A stretch of 33,311 nt of DNA from Bacillota bacterium (GTDB lineage Bacteria; Bacillota; Limnochordia; DTU080), in contig DUQB01000241.1 of assembly GCA_012838035.1 (NCBI GenBank), forward strand, positions 1-33,311, given 5' to 3'. The notes beneath the pieces were generated by a model. The model was not told the origin of the DNA and ran no database searches. It worked only from the letters and a program-made list of their open reading frames with translations. A program made the position numbers and the translations under genes. Positions 24,975-32,798 of the stretch are shown one piece after another (the stretch's first letter is position 1; each line of letters opens with the position of its first letter).

Positions 24975-25268
24975 ATGCAGGAGTTAGCACGGGTGTTTAA
25001 GGCATTAGGTGATGAGAATCGATTGCGCATTTTGGCGGCGTTGGACGACCGAGCACACTGCGTATGTGAGCTGGCGCGTCAACTAGGCATGCCTCAGCCT
25101 ACCCTCTCACATCATCTAAAGATATTGCGCGACACCGGCTTGGTGATCGGCGAAAAAAACGGACCGCTGATCAACTGTCGTATCTGCTATGCATCTTGCG
25201 CGCGTTATGGGATAGACTTGGATGCGGTTACTACGCTGGTGCGAGAGAGAGAAAACAGCGTAGGATAA
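24975..25268 (+). CDS. ArsR/SmtB family transcriptional repressor
   Basis: A 97-residue winged-helix repressor: FKALGDENRLRILAALDD, then HCVCELARQLGMPQPTLSHH (recognition helix), then LKILRDTGLVIGEKNGPLIN. It has the CxC of ArsR-type sensors (HCVCEL) and additional Cys in the C-terminal NCRICYASCARYG, so thiophilic ligands (As, Sb, Cd, or thiol modification) are plausible. The start is ATG 24975 with GGGGTGA upstream; the in-frame ATG at 24918 lies inside the candidate operator. No arsenite pump or metal transporter follows; instead it is 20 bases before an ATP-grasp-like gene, which is unusual. Confidence 0.85.
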   Translation: MQELARVFKALGDENRLRILAALDDRAHCVCELARQLGMPQPTLSHHLKILRDTGLVIGEKNGPLINCRICYASCARYGIDLDAVTTLVRERENSVG

Positions 25269-25288
25269 AACGGGAGGCTCGGTTAAAG

Positions 25289-26746
25289 GTGAAGGATACG
25301 TCGACGCATGTGCGCCTAAGCCCGGAAGCTCGCGTTCAGCAGTTGAATGCGGCTATGGCAGGGCTCAATTTATTCGGTGGCGCACAGCGCCCGTTGCAGT
25401 CGGAACAAAACAGCTCGTTTCGCTTGGCGCCTGAGCCGTTCTTTCTGGAGCAGGAGGTTATAACGCGATTAGAGGCACTCGGTTCGGCTTTTCTGGCTTT
25501 TTACCGAGCGGCCAATCGCCTTTACCAGCAGAGTCTACGGGGCAGAATCCCGTCTTTTTTTCACGAGTATCTGGATATGGGTAAGCCGGAACGCGTTCTG
25601 GAATACGGTCGCCTCAATCGGTTTAAACATGACGTACCTGCCGTTATCCGCCCGGATGTGTTGCTTACGGACGGGGGAATTACAGTTACCGAATTGGATT
25701 CCGTCCCCGGCGGTATCGGGTTACTTGCATTTCTCATGCGTGAATACGGCAGGATGGGTTATAAATTGGTCGGCGGCGCGGATGGGATGGTGACTCGCTT
25801 TGACCAGGCTTTGAGAAGTCTGCGCCCGGAATTGGCTGATCCTTGCGTAGCCATAGTCGTCAGCGATGAGTCTGAGGATTACCGCGGTGAGATGGTATGG
25901 CTGGCAGAGGCGCTGAGAAACGGCGGACTGAGCGCCCATACGTGTCATCCCAAAGATTTGATTTTTAGAGATGACGCGTTGTACCTGCCGGTGCAGGAAG
26001 AAGGGGTTACCGATCCGGTCTTGCGAAAGGTGGATATTATCTACCGTTTCTTTGAGCTGTTCGACCTGAAAAATATCCCCCAGATCGACTTGATTTTGTA
26101 TGCCGTGCGCAAAGAGATGGTCGCCATTACTCCACCCTTAAAAAGCCAGTTGGAAGAGAAGATGCTTTTTGCCTTGTTTCATCATCCTGGGATGGAAAGC
26201 GCCTGGCGAAAAGAGCTCGGATCCGCCGTGTTCGAGGCGCTGCAGCAAGTGCTGCCCGCTAGTTGGATTGTGGATGCAAGACCGGTACCTCCACACGCCG
26301 TAATCCCTAATCTAACCCTAGGCGGCGCTCCTGTAACCGATTTCAGGCAACTGTCCGCCGCCGGTCAGCGAGAGCGAGAGCTGGTATTGAAACCCTCCGG
26401 TTTTTCACCTGAAGCCTGGGGCTCGCGCGGCGTGACGATCGGACACGATGTGTCGGGTGAAGTATGGACGCAACGCATAGAAGAGGCGTTACAGGCTTTT
26501 ATGCAGACACCTTACGTATTACAGCGGTTCCATAAAGCCCGTAAGGACGGTGCCTCTTACTACGATTTCGGCATGCGTACCATTCGAAAGATGCACGGTC
26601 GCGCCAGGCTCTGTCCTTATTACATGGTCGCCGGCGATGAAATCCACTTGGCCGGCATACTGGCGACCGTGGTACCGCTAAACAAAAAAGCTATTCACGG
26701 GATGGTCGATGCAATCATGATACCTGTTGCAGCACGAGCCGATTAG
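25289..26746 (+). CDS. Putative circularly permuted ATP-grasp-like ligase, function unknown
   Basis: A 485-residue protein with no clear named homologue known to me. Segments RPDVLLTDGGITVTELDSVP with GGIG, IIYRFFELFDL and LVLKPSGFSPEAWGSRGVTI resemble circularly permuted ATP-grasp enzymes (the glutathionylspermidine-synthase-like group), where the ATP-binding lysine and metal-binding acidic residues are found in this order. Such enzymes join a carboxylate to an amine using ATP. No signal peptide or membrane segment is seen. GTG 25289 follows GGGAGG (25272-25277); upstream in-frame codons overlap arsR. It is 20 bases after arsR and 69 before kamA, so ligase and regulator are one unit. Confidence 0.65.
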   Translation: MKDTSTHVRLSPEARVQQLNAAMAGLNLFGGAQRPLQSEQNSSFRLAPEPFFLEQEVITRLEALGSAFLAFYRAANRLYQQSLRGRIPSFFHEYLDMGKPERVLEYGRLNRFKHDVPAVIRPDVLLTDGGITVTELDSVPGGIGLLAFLMREYGRMGYKLVGGADGMVTRFDQALRSLRPELADPCVAIVVSDESEDYRGEMVWLAEALRNGGLSAHTCHPKDLIFRDDALYLPVQEEGVTDPVLRKVDIIYRFFELFDLKNIPQIDLILYAVRKEMVAITPPLKSQLEEKMLFALFHHPGMESAWRKELGSAVFEALQQVLPASWIVDARPVPPHAVIPNLTLGGAPVTDFRQLSAAGQRERELVLKPSGFSPEAWGSRGVTIGHDVSGEVWTQRIEEALQAFMQTPYVLQRFHKARKDGASYYDFGMRTIRKMHGRARLCPYYMVAGDEIHLAGILATVVPLNKKAIHGMVDAIMIPVAARAD

Positions 26747-26815
26747 AACGGAGTATGGCCAATATCAACATCCTACGGTGGTAAATCGTTTTTATTGAGG
26801 AGTGACTCAAGCCAC

Positions 26816-28108
26816 ATGCGTGACTACAAGGAGATACCGTTATGGCGCATGGTTTCCCAATCCGATTGGACAGATTGGAAGTGGCAAATCCGTAATCGGC
26901 TGCGCGATTTGGATGAACTGCGTCAGGTGATTAAACTGACGCCTGAAGAAGAAGCCGGGCTGAAACATGCTTCTAAGGGCTTTCCCGTCGGAATTACGCC
27001 TTACTACGCCACCTTGATGCACCCGGATAACCCGGCATGCCCCATGCGGCGGCAGGGGTTACCTTTGGGCGACGAAGCTTTGTTAAGTCCATATGAGCTG
27101 TACGATCCGCTGGATGAGGAAGGTGATTCACCCGTACCTTTCCTGACGCACCGCTACCCCGATCGGGTCCTGTTCATCATCACCGAGATGTGTCCGATGT
27201 ATTGCCGGCACTGTACCCGCAGACGCTTGGTCGGTTCGCATGAAGGCAGCATCCCGAGGGCGGCCGTAGATGAGGCCATCGCTTATATCGCACGCACGCC
27301 GGCGGTGCGCGACGTCTTGTTATCCGGTGGTGACCCGCTTTCACTCAGCGATGATCGTCTAGAGTACATCCTGTCGTCTTTGCGCCGCATTCCGCACGTT
27401 GAAGTGATCCGGTTCGGTACGCGGGCGCCTGTAACCAATCCGTTTCGCATAACGGATGCATTTTGCGCCATGATTGAGAAGTATCATCCCATCTGGGTGA
27501 ACACGCACTTCAATCATCCTGACGAACTCACGCCGGCAGCTGTCGCCGCCTGCAACAAATTGAGCCGCGCCGGCGTTCCCGTTGGTAACCAGTCGGTACT
27601 TTTACGCGGTATCAACGACTGCCCAAACATACAGAAGGCACTGGTCTTGAAACTGGTAAAAGCGCGTGTACGGCCATATTATCTGTACCAATGCGATCTG
27701 GCGCAGGGACTCGAACACTTCCGCACACCGGTTGCCAAAGGTTTAGAGATTATTGAGCACCTGCGAGGGCACATATCGGGTTATGCAGTGCCGACATTCG
27801 TTATCGATGCGCCGGGCGGCGGCGGCAAAATCCCGTTGAGTCCGAGTTATATCATCTCACAGTCGCCTGGGAAAATAGTACTGCGCAACTACGAAGGGCG
27901 TATCTTCTCCTACCCTGATCCGCAGATTGGTGAAACTCACGATGCGGAACATTGCGCCTATTGCCAAGCTGCACTCAAAAAGGGTTCACGCGGGGTAGCG
28001 GCGCTGTTGGACTCTCAATCAGCGCAGCCGAAGCAGAGTGAACCTGTGCATACGCTTGATCCGATTACATCCGCGTGTACGGATTGTGGAAATGGATGTG
28101 TTGGTTAG
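26816..28108 (+). CDS. kamA: Lysine 2,3-aminomutase family radical SAM enzyme
   Basis: A 430-residue radical SAM, PLP-dependent aminomutase converting L-lysine to L-beta-lysine. The cluster motif is CPMYCRHC (Cys126, Cys130, Cys133); RPYYLYQCDLAQGLEHFRTP and PTFVIDAPGGGGKIPLSPSY match the PLP and substrate regions of KamA. Cys380 and Cys383 (HCAYC) fit the structural zinc site of the family. An extra tail ends ACTDCGNGCVG with Cys421, Cys424 and Cys428, not usual as far as I know. ATG 26816 has GAGGAGTG upstream. The stop overlaps the next start (TAGTG). Beta-lysine serves as osmolyte, antibiotic unit or EF-P modification; which applies here is open. Confidence 0.9.
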   Translation: MRDYKEIPLWRMVSQSDWTDWKWQIRNRLRDLDELRQVIKLTPEEEAGLKHASKGFPVGITPYYATLMHPDNPACPMRRQGLPLGDEALLSPYELYDPLDEEGDSPVPFLTHRYPDRVLFIITEMCPMYCRHCTRRRLVGSHEGSIPRAAVDEAIAYIARTPAVRDVLLSGGDPLSLSDDRLEYILSSLRRIPHVEVIRFGTRAPVTNPFRITDAFCAMIEKYHPIWVNTHFNHPDELTPAAVAACNKLSRAGVPVGNQSVLLRGINDCPNIQKALVLKLVKARVRPYYLYQCDLAQGLEHFRTPVAKGLEIIEHLRGHISGYAVPTFVIDAPGGGGKIPLSPSYIISQSPGKIVLRNYEGRIFSYPDPQIGETHDAEHCAYCQAALKKGSRGVAALLDSQSAQPKQSEPVHTLDPITSACTDCGNGCVG

Positions 28109-29466
28109 TGGATTTGGTAATCCGCAACGCTAAGGTTGTAGATGCTCATTTTTCCGGCATGGTGGATATCGCGATTGAGGGTGGTGACATCGGCGCATTA
28201 CTGAGCCCGGGTACTGCCTGTACGGCTGCGCAAGAACTCGATGCGCAAGGATGTATCGTCATGCCGGGCCTTATTGATGCCCATGTGCATTTGCGTGAGC
28301 CGGGTCTTACCCATAAAGAGACCATCGCAACCGGCACCGCTGCTGCCGTATGTGGTGGAGTGACTACTGTTTTGGACATGCCTAACACGGCGCCGCCGGT
28401 GAGTTCGCCGCAGATACTGAAAGAAAAAGGGAAACTGGTTGCCGGACAAGCTTGGGCTGACGTCGGTTTCTATGCCTTATTAGGCCCGGGTATGGTTCAT
28501 CAACTGGCAGCGCTGGTCGAAGTCGGGTGTGTTGGGTTTAAACTGTTCTTAGGGCCGACCACCGGTAGTTTACCAGCGCCCGACTGGGGAGAATTGTATG
28601 AGGCATTTCAGATATTAGCCGATTTGGGTGTGCCTGTGGTGGTGCATGCTGAAGATAGAGCCTGGGTGGAATGCGGACAAGCGCAGGTGTCCAACCGCGG
28701 AGTTTTTGACTACCAGTCATTTTTGATCCAACGTCCAAAGCTAGGTGAAGTGAGCGCCACCCAACAGATTTGTCTTTTGGCCGGCGCTACAGGCGCTCCG
28801 ATACACATCGCGCACGTAACCTCGGCTGAAGCCGTGGAGGTCATAGGACGAGCAAAATCTTATGGTTGGTCTGTTACGGCCGAAACCTCTCCGATGTACT
28901 TATTTTTATCCGACGAAGACTATGCTGCCGTCGGCACGGCAATGAAGGTACTGCCCCCGGTACGCGGACGCACTGATCAGGCGGCGCTTTGGGCCGCTTT
29001 GCGCAACGGCATCATCGACATGATTGCGACGGATCATGCGCCGCACACACCGGCGGATAAAGATCAGGATTTGGCAAATGCAGCCGCGGGAGCACCCGGA
29101 GTGGAAACACTGCTGCCATTATTGCTGGATGCGGGTCGACAAGGCCGTTGCACGTTGGCTGATATAACTCGTTGGTGCGCCTATGAGCCGGCACGGCGTT
29201 TTGGCTTCCCGAACAAGGGGCGCATTCAACCAGGAGGTCGGGCGGATCTTGTCATTATCGATACAAACGAGGTCTGGACCATTGATCAGAGTCAGCTGCA
29301 CAGCAAGTCTTGCGTCACGCCGTTTCATGGCCGACGTGGAGTAGGTAAAGCTCGCTACGCTATTTTGGCAGGTAACATCGTCATGGCCGATGGCGACCTG
29401 GTAGGTCGGCCCCGGGGGAACTGGGTAAAGCCTACTCAAGGGGGGAGAGCATCGCATGCCCGTTGA
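28108..29466 (+). CDS. Dihydroorotase-like cyclic amidohydrolase
   Basis: A 452-residue amidohydrolase of the dihydroorotase/allantoinase/hydantoinase superfamily. Metal ligands are visible: HVH (59, 61) in GLIDAHVHLREPG, the carboxylated Lys in GFKLFLGPTTG, HAED, HIAHVTSAEA and the Asp in IATDHAPHT. DMPNTAPP is dihydroorotase-like, but the usual ETCPHH motif reads ETSPMYLFL, so substrate may differ. No pyrimidine or purine genes are near. GTG 28108 overlaps the kamA stop by one base, and its own 3' end overlaps the SprT-like gene by 11 bases, so it is translated with its neighbours. Confidence 0.85.
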   Translation: MDLVIRNAKVVDAHFSGMVDIAIEGGDIGALLSPGTACTAAQELDAQGCIVMPGLIDAHVHLREPGLTHKETIATGTAAAVCGGVTTVLDMPNTAPPVSSPQILKEKGKLVAGQAWADVGFYALLGPGMVHQLAALVEVGCVGFKLFLGPTTGSLPAPDWGELYEAFQILADLGVPVVVHAEDRAWVECGQAQVSNRGVFDYQSFLIQRPKLGEVSATQQICLLAGATGAPIHIAHVTSAEAVEVIGRAKSYGWSVTAETSPMYLFLSDEDYAAVGTAMKVLPPVRGRTDQAALWAALRNGIIDMIATDHAPHTPADKDQDLANAAAGAPGVETLLPLLLDAGRQGRCTLADITRWCAYEPARRFGFPNKGRIQPGGRADLVIIDTNEVWTIDQSQLHSKSCVTPFHGRRGVGKARYAILAGNIVMADGDLVGRPRGNWVKPTQGGRASHAR

Positions 29467-29917
29467 GCGAACCAGTGGTCCAAGCGAGCTCGTGCAGGTC
29501 TTTGAAAAACTAAACGCCCGCTACTTTAACAACAGCTTAAAAGCAACTCTGGAATGGTCGTCGCGCATGTTGGTTATTGCCGGCAACTGTAATTGGGAGC
29601 GAGGCGTCATCCGCCTTTCCAAAGCGTATCACACGGAGTATCCGGATAAAATTGAGGCGACCATGTTGCACGAAATGTTGCATTTAGCATTAAAGCGGGG
29701 GCACGACGCCCGGTTTCGCGAGGCGGCGGCAGCTTTAGGCGTACCGTTGCGCGCCAAAGGAAGAGCGCAACACCGTCCATATCTTTACGTATATGCCTGC
29801 CCGAATTGCGGCAGAAGCGTGCGCCGAAGACGCAAAGGCGTATGGGCGTGCGGTACCTGTGGCAAAGGCCGTTACTATGAGAAGTATCGGTTACGGCTCG
29901 TGCAGTATCTGACCTGA
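29456..29917 (+). CDS. SprT-like zinc metalloprotein
   Basis: A 153-residue SprT-like domain protein. The zinc protease motif is HEMLH (72-76) with a further His in LKRGHDARF (83), and the C-terminus carries a zinc ribbon (CPNCG ... CGTCGKG, about 114-136), the standard SprT layout. Eukaryotic SPRTN proteases cut DNA-protein crosslinks; in Bacillota the role of SprT-like proteins is unclear. ATG 29456 follows a G-rich AAGGGGGGAG site. It is the last gene of the arsR operon, followed by a strong hairpin. Confidence 0.85.
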   Translation: MPVERTSGPSELVQVFEKLNARYFNNSLKATLEWSSRMLVIAGNCNWERGVIRLSKAYHTEYPDKIEATMLHEMLHLALKRGHDARFREAAAALGVPLRAKGRAQHRPYLYVYACPNCGRSVRRRRKGVWACGTCGKGRYYEKYRLRLVQYLT

Positions 29918-29935
29918 ATGGATGATGTCAAACAA

Positions 29936-30007
29936 AGAGGAGTGCTCGGTAACCCGGCAACCACATCAGGATAAGGTGGTTGCCGCGGGATTACCGAGCA
30001 TACCTCT
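29936..30007. terminator. Long nested hairpin, probably bidirectional terminator
   Basis: An imperfect stem of three blocks: AGAGG (29936-29940) with CCTCT (30003-30007), TGCTCGGTAA (29943-29952) with TTACCGAGCA (29991-30000), and GGCAACCAC (29956-29964) with GTGGTTGCC (29976-29984). CTTTA follows on the plus strand, and the minus-strand coat gene stops right at its edge (30008). It separates two convergent transcripts. Confidence 0.75.
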
Positions 30008-30526
30008 TTATGAATGGCCGGCAGACTGGTTCGTCGGTGAAGACATGAATGAACCGCGAGGCTGGATACCCATGACCGGTTCGGATTGTTGGAACCCAGG
30101 TTGCTGTCCGTAACCCTGCGTTATCCCTTGCTGTTGGCTGCCGCCCCCTACCTGATACGGTGAATTTCCGGTCTGATACGTTCCCATATGTTGGATATTG
30201 CTTGAGTAGGTCGGCGAACCTTGCCATGGTTGCTGAAATGCGCCGGTTTGACCCGTTTGCGTCGTCATCTGCTGCAATTGCTGTGAAAGCTGCTGCTGCG
30301 TTGTCTGCAATTGTTGTTGGTCAATGAGTTGGGCGTTGTACCACCCGTGTCGGCGCATCGCTTCATACAGTCTTATACGTGCATTGTGTTCGTCGCTGAT
30401 CATTTGGCATAGTTCTCTTGCTATTTGCGGATCGTCGGTCTCTGAGGCCGTATTGTTGTATACCATGGCCATGTGTTTGAGCGCAAACAGCCCGGAGCTA
30501 AGCAGATCCTTGTCGCTGATGTTCAT
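30008..30526 (-). CDS. Spore coat protein, CotF-like, with Gln-rich tail
   Basis: A 172-residue protein. Residues 1-75 form a helical CotF-like domain (NISDKDLLSSGLFALKHMAM, then ELCQMISDEHNARIRLYEAM with RRHGWY). The rest is low-complexity Gln/Gly/Ser/Tyr sequence (QQQLSQQLQQMTT; GYGQQPGFQQ), as in proteins that pack into the spore coat. CotF-family proteins are made in the mother cell late in sporulation. ATG 30526 has GAGGTG 7 bases upstream. It follows the small coat-like gene on the same strand by 90 bases and is probably co-regulated with it. Confidence 0.8.
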   Translation of the reverse strand: MNISDKDLLSSGLFALKHMAMVYNNTASETDDPQIARELCQMISDEHNARIRLYEAMRRHGWYNAQLIDQQQLQTTQQQLSQQLQQMTTQTGQTGAFQQPWQGSPTYSSNIQHMGTYQTGNSPYQVGGGSQQQGITQGYGQQPGFQQSEPVMGIQPRGSFMSSPTNQSAGHS

Positions 30527-30616
30527 ACTGTGGCACCTCAACTTTATACCGGAATTAGCGGCGTCTGTGGTCACCGCCCTGTTGTGTTCAGTGAGTTGCT
30601 GTTCTGCAGCGGAATC

Positions 30617-30916
30617 TTAACGTTGTCCTTGATAATTAACTGGGCTTGATCCGGCATATCCATATACGGTGTTGGCTACTTGCCCCTGGTTGGCGAAGTA
30701 GGCGCCGGTTGCGCTCGCTTGTCCCTGCCCGGCGGCAATACATTGAGCCAAACGCTCAAAATGACGTTGATGCATAGCGGCGCAGCTTTGCAACAGCTCC
30801 TTAAGACTGCCGTCTTGACACCTCCGCGCATAGTCGGCGAAACACTTACTTTGCAGCTGAGCCGCATGCGCGGCATCATCGAGTCCGAGGAACTCGCGTT
30901 GTACTAATTGCGACAT
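30617..30916 (-). CDS. Small coat-associated protein, probably CotF-related
   Basis: A 99-residue protein with a helical, Cys/His-containing domain (LGLDDAAHAAQLQSKCFADY, then ARRCQDGSLKELLQSCAAMH with QRHFERLAQCI) and a Gly/Gln/Tyr-rich tail. The helix pattern resembles ferritin-like CotF partners found beside coat genes, but the match is by impression only. ATG 30916 is chosen because AGGAGG (30925-30930 on the minus strand) is 8 bases upstream; the GTG at 30925 overlaps that site. It is the first gene of the coat pair. Confidence 0.65.
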   Translation of the reverse strand: MSQLVQREFLGLDDAAHAAQLQSKCFADYARRCQDGSLKELLQSCAAMHQRHFERLAQCIAAGQGQASATGAYFANQGQVANTVYGYAGSSPVNYQGQR

Positions 30917-31001
30917 CTCATCCACCTCCTTGCTCTGCTAGAAGCTAGTCTGCGTCATCAGGGGAGATTCCAATCATACACAAGGATCTTTCTTCCGAGG
31001 T

Positions 31002-31017
31002 TCAGCACGAATGCTGA
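31002..31017. repeat. Small hairpin in the coat/secreted-protein intergenic region
   Basis: TCAGCA, loop CGAA, TGCTGA (31002-31017), followed by a tandem TAAGATGG pair (31019-31034). Apart from these the 280 bases between 30917 and 31197 show no gene. No convincing sporulation-sigma promoter could be fixed by eye for either side. Confidence 0.3.
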
Positions 31018-31197
31018 GTAAGATGGTAAGATGGAATATGGTGTAAAAACTGGTTTGAAATTCCAGGGAGCGGGATAAACTGCCTTTAGAGACCGGTGGG
31101 TTAGGCGTTGGTATTAAGTGATAAGCAGGACACATCGGTAAGTATATGGAAAAAAGAACATATGCGGATATCAAGGTTACCCAGGGGGTTCCTCTTC

Positions 31198-31743
31198 ATG
31201 CGAAAAGGTATTCTGTTGTGGTTTTTGGCGATCCTGTTCATTCTTACAGGTGTTTGCCGCGCGGGCCAGTACTGGTTGTCGGAGAGCGAAGCGTACTGGT
31301 GGTATTGGGACGACAATCCTGATTACCAGGTCATGATTCCTAGTCGAGTGGAAGGGCGTACCTATAACTCTATTAACATATTCGGCGTAAGATCGCTCGA
31401 CCTTACGTTGAGACCTAACGGACCGGTGATCAGGATCAGCACGATAAACCAGGTACAGGGCGGCTACGCCGCCGTTAGAGACGGCGTCATCAAGCGGTGG
31501 CAGCCGGCAGCGGCCTTTAAAGTTACTTCCGACAGCGTCATTACCACCCGCCAAGGCATCAGGGCGAACTTCTTCGTGGCCACAGGGAAGACAGGTACAG
31601 GCGAATCTGCTATGATTCGGGGAGTAGTATATACAAAGGGCAACAGCGTCGTCGTGTTGGAGCTGTTGTGTAATGAGAAAGACTACGCAGATGAGACGAA
31701 AACGCAATGGATAGAGGTAGTGAACACCTTTAACTGGCGTTGA
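31198..31743 (+). CDS. Secreted or membrane-anchored protein of unknown function (PsbP-like C-terminus)
   Basis: A 181-residue protein with an N-terminal signal sequence (RKGILLWFLAILFILTG, then VCRA before GQYW), no proper lipobox. The mature part is beta-rich and ends in GNSVVVLELLCNEKDYADET and WIEVVNTFNWR, which recalls PsbP/DUF1795-type extracytoplasmic domains; this is a weak inference. ATG 31198 has GGGGG about 10 bases upstream; earlier in-frame ATGs (31162, 31108) lack a good site. The next gene starts 51 bases after its stop. Confidence 0.65.
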   Translation: MRKGILLWFLAILFILTGVCRAGQYWLSESEAYWWYWDDNPDYQVMIPSRVEGRTYNSINIFGVRSLDLTLRPNGPVIRISTINQVQGGYAAVRDGVIKRWQPAAAFKVTSDSVITTRQGIRANFFVATGKTGTGESAMIRGVVYTKGNSVVVLELLCNEKDYADETKTQWIEVVNTFNWR

Positions 31744-31794
31744 CTTTCGCCATTTGCGCCTCATGCATGACTTTTCGTAAGGGAGGTTCTTCCA

Positions 31795-32784
31795 CTGCCT
31801 CGTCATATAGAGTTGGAATTGACAGATGATGATTGTCTCCGGATGTACCGCTTGATGCTTACCTCCAGAGCGGTTGACGAGCGTGCTTCGATTCTGGTCA
31901 GACAGGGGAAGGTTAGCTTCACTGTGGGAGGGCAGGGGCAGGAAGCAGCGCAAGTAGGTGCGGCCTATGCGCTTTCGCCGGGGAAGGATTGGGTGTTGCC
32001 CTATTATCGAGATGCCGGAGTCGTGCTCACTTTAGGAATGACGCCCGAAGAGCTGCTGCTCGGCGAGTTCGGCAAAGCGAACGATCCCAACAGCGGCGGC
32101 AGGCAGATGCCTAAGCATTGGAGCTATCCGTCGCTGCGCATTGTCACCGCGTCCAGCCCTGTGGCCACTCAGTTGCCGCATGCAGTGGGATGCGCATTGG
32201 CTGCCCGCTTGCAGGGTGAGGATGCTGTCGCCTGGGTCTCTTTTGGTGACGGAGCGGTAAGTAAGGGCGATTTCCATGAAGCGCTAAATTACGCAGCGAT
32301 CCACAGATTGCCCGTCGTCTTCTTCTGCGAAAACAACTACTATGCGATTTCGGTGCCTTTTAAGCAGCAATCTCCTGTTGAAGGAGCGGCCGTGCGCGCT
32401 AGTGCCTATGGCATTCCCGGAGTAACAGTGGATGGGAACGATGTGTTTGCGGTCTATGAAGCGACACGCGATGCCGTGCGGCGAGCTCGCGCTGGTGAAG
32501 GTCCCACTTTGGTAGAGGCGCGTACATACCGTTTGGCGCCTCACACGTCCAATGACGACGATCGGAAATATCGTTCACGGGAAGAGGTTGCCGAGTGGCA
32601 GGCCAAAGATCCTCTGTTGCGGATGCGTAGTTACCTGTTGCAACACAAAGTGATCACCGCCGCTTTGGCTGCGGAAATGGCGGAGATTGTACACCGCGAA
32701 GTCGCTCAAGCTGCAGTGAGAGCCCAAGCGGCCCCGGATCCTCTGCCGGAGGATGTACTACGCCATGTTTATGCGGATTCTTAA
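31795..32784 (+). CDS. 2-oxoacid dehydrogenase E1 component, alpha subunit
   Basis: A protein of about 329 residues, the thiamine-diphosphate-binding alpha subunit of a branched-chain 2-oxoacid, pyruvate or acetoin dehydrogenase. The TPP motif runs from SFGDGAVSKGDFHEALNYAA to FFCENN, and GGRQMPKHWSYPSLRIVTAS is typical of the BkdA/PdhA family. The 2-oxoisovalerate (branched-chain) type is the most likely, not certain. The start is notable: GGGAGG (31781-31786) lies 8 bases before CTG 31795, while the first standard start, TTG 31813, has no such site and a TGA bounds the frame upstream. E1 beta follows 14 bases after the stop. Confidence 0.88.
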   Translation: MPRHIELELTDDDCLRMYRLMLTSRAVDERASILVRQGKVSFTVGGQGQEAAQVGAAYALSPGKDWVLPYYRDAGVVLTLGMTPEELLLGEFGKANDPNSGGRQMPKHWSYPSLRIVTASSPVATQLPHAVGCALAARLQGEDAVAWVSFGDGAVSKGDFHEALNYAAIHRLPVVFFCENNYYAISVPFKQQSPVEGAAVRASAYGIPGVTVDGNDVFAVYEATRDAVRRARAGEGPTLVEARTYRLAPHTSNDDDRKYRSREEVAEWQAKDPLLRMRSYLLQHKVITAALAAEMAEIVHREVAQAAVRAQAAPDPLPEDVLRHVYADS

Positions 32785-32798
32785 CAGGAGGCCTACTT

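Noticed and set aside
31019-31034. Tandem TAAGATGG repeat as start of a CRISPR or VNTR array
   Set aside because: Only two 8-base units with no spacers; probably chance.
31177-31953. 258-codon minus-strand ORF
   Set aside because: It lies antisense to the secreted-protein gene and the start of E1 alpha, has no ribosome-binding site, and its composition is not protein-like; a shadow frame.
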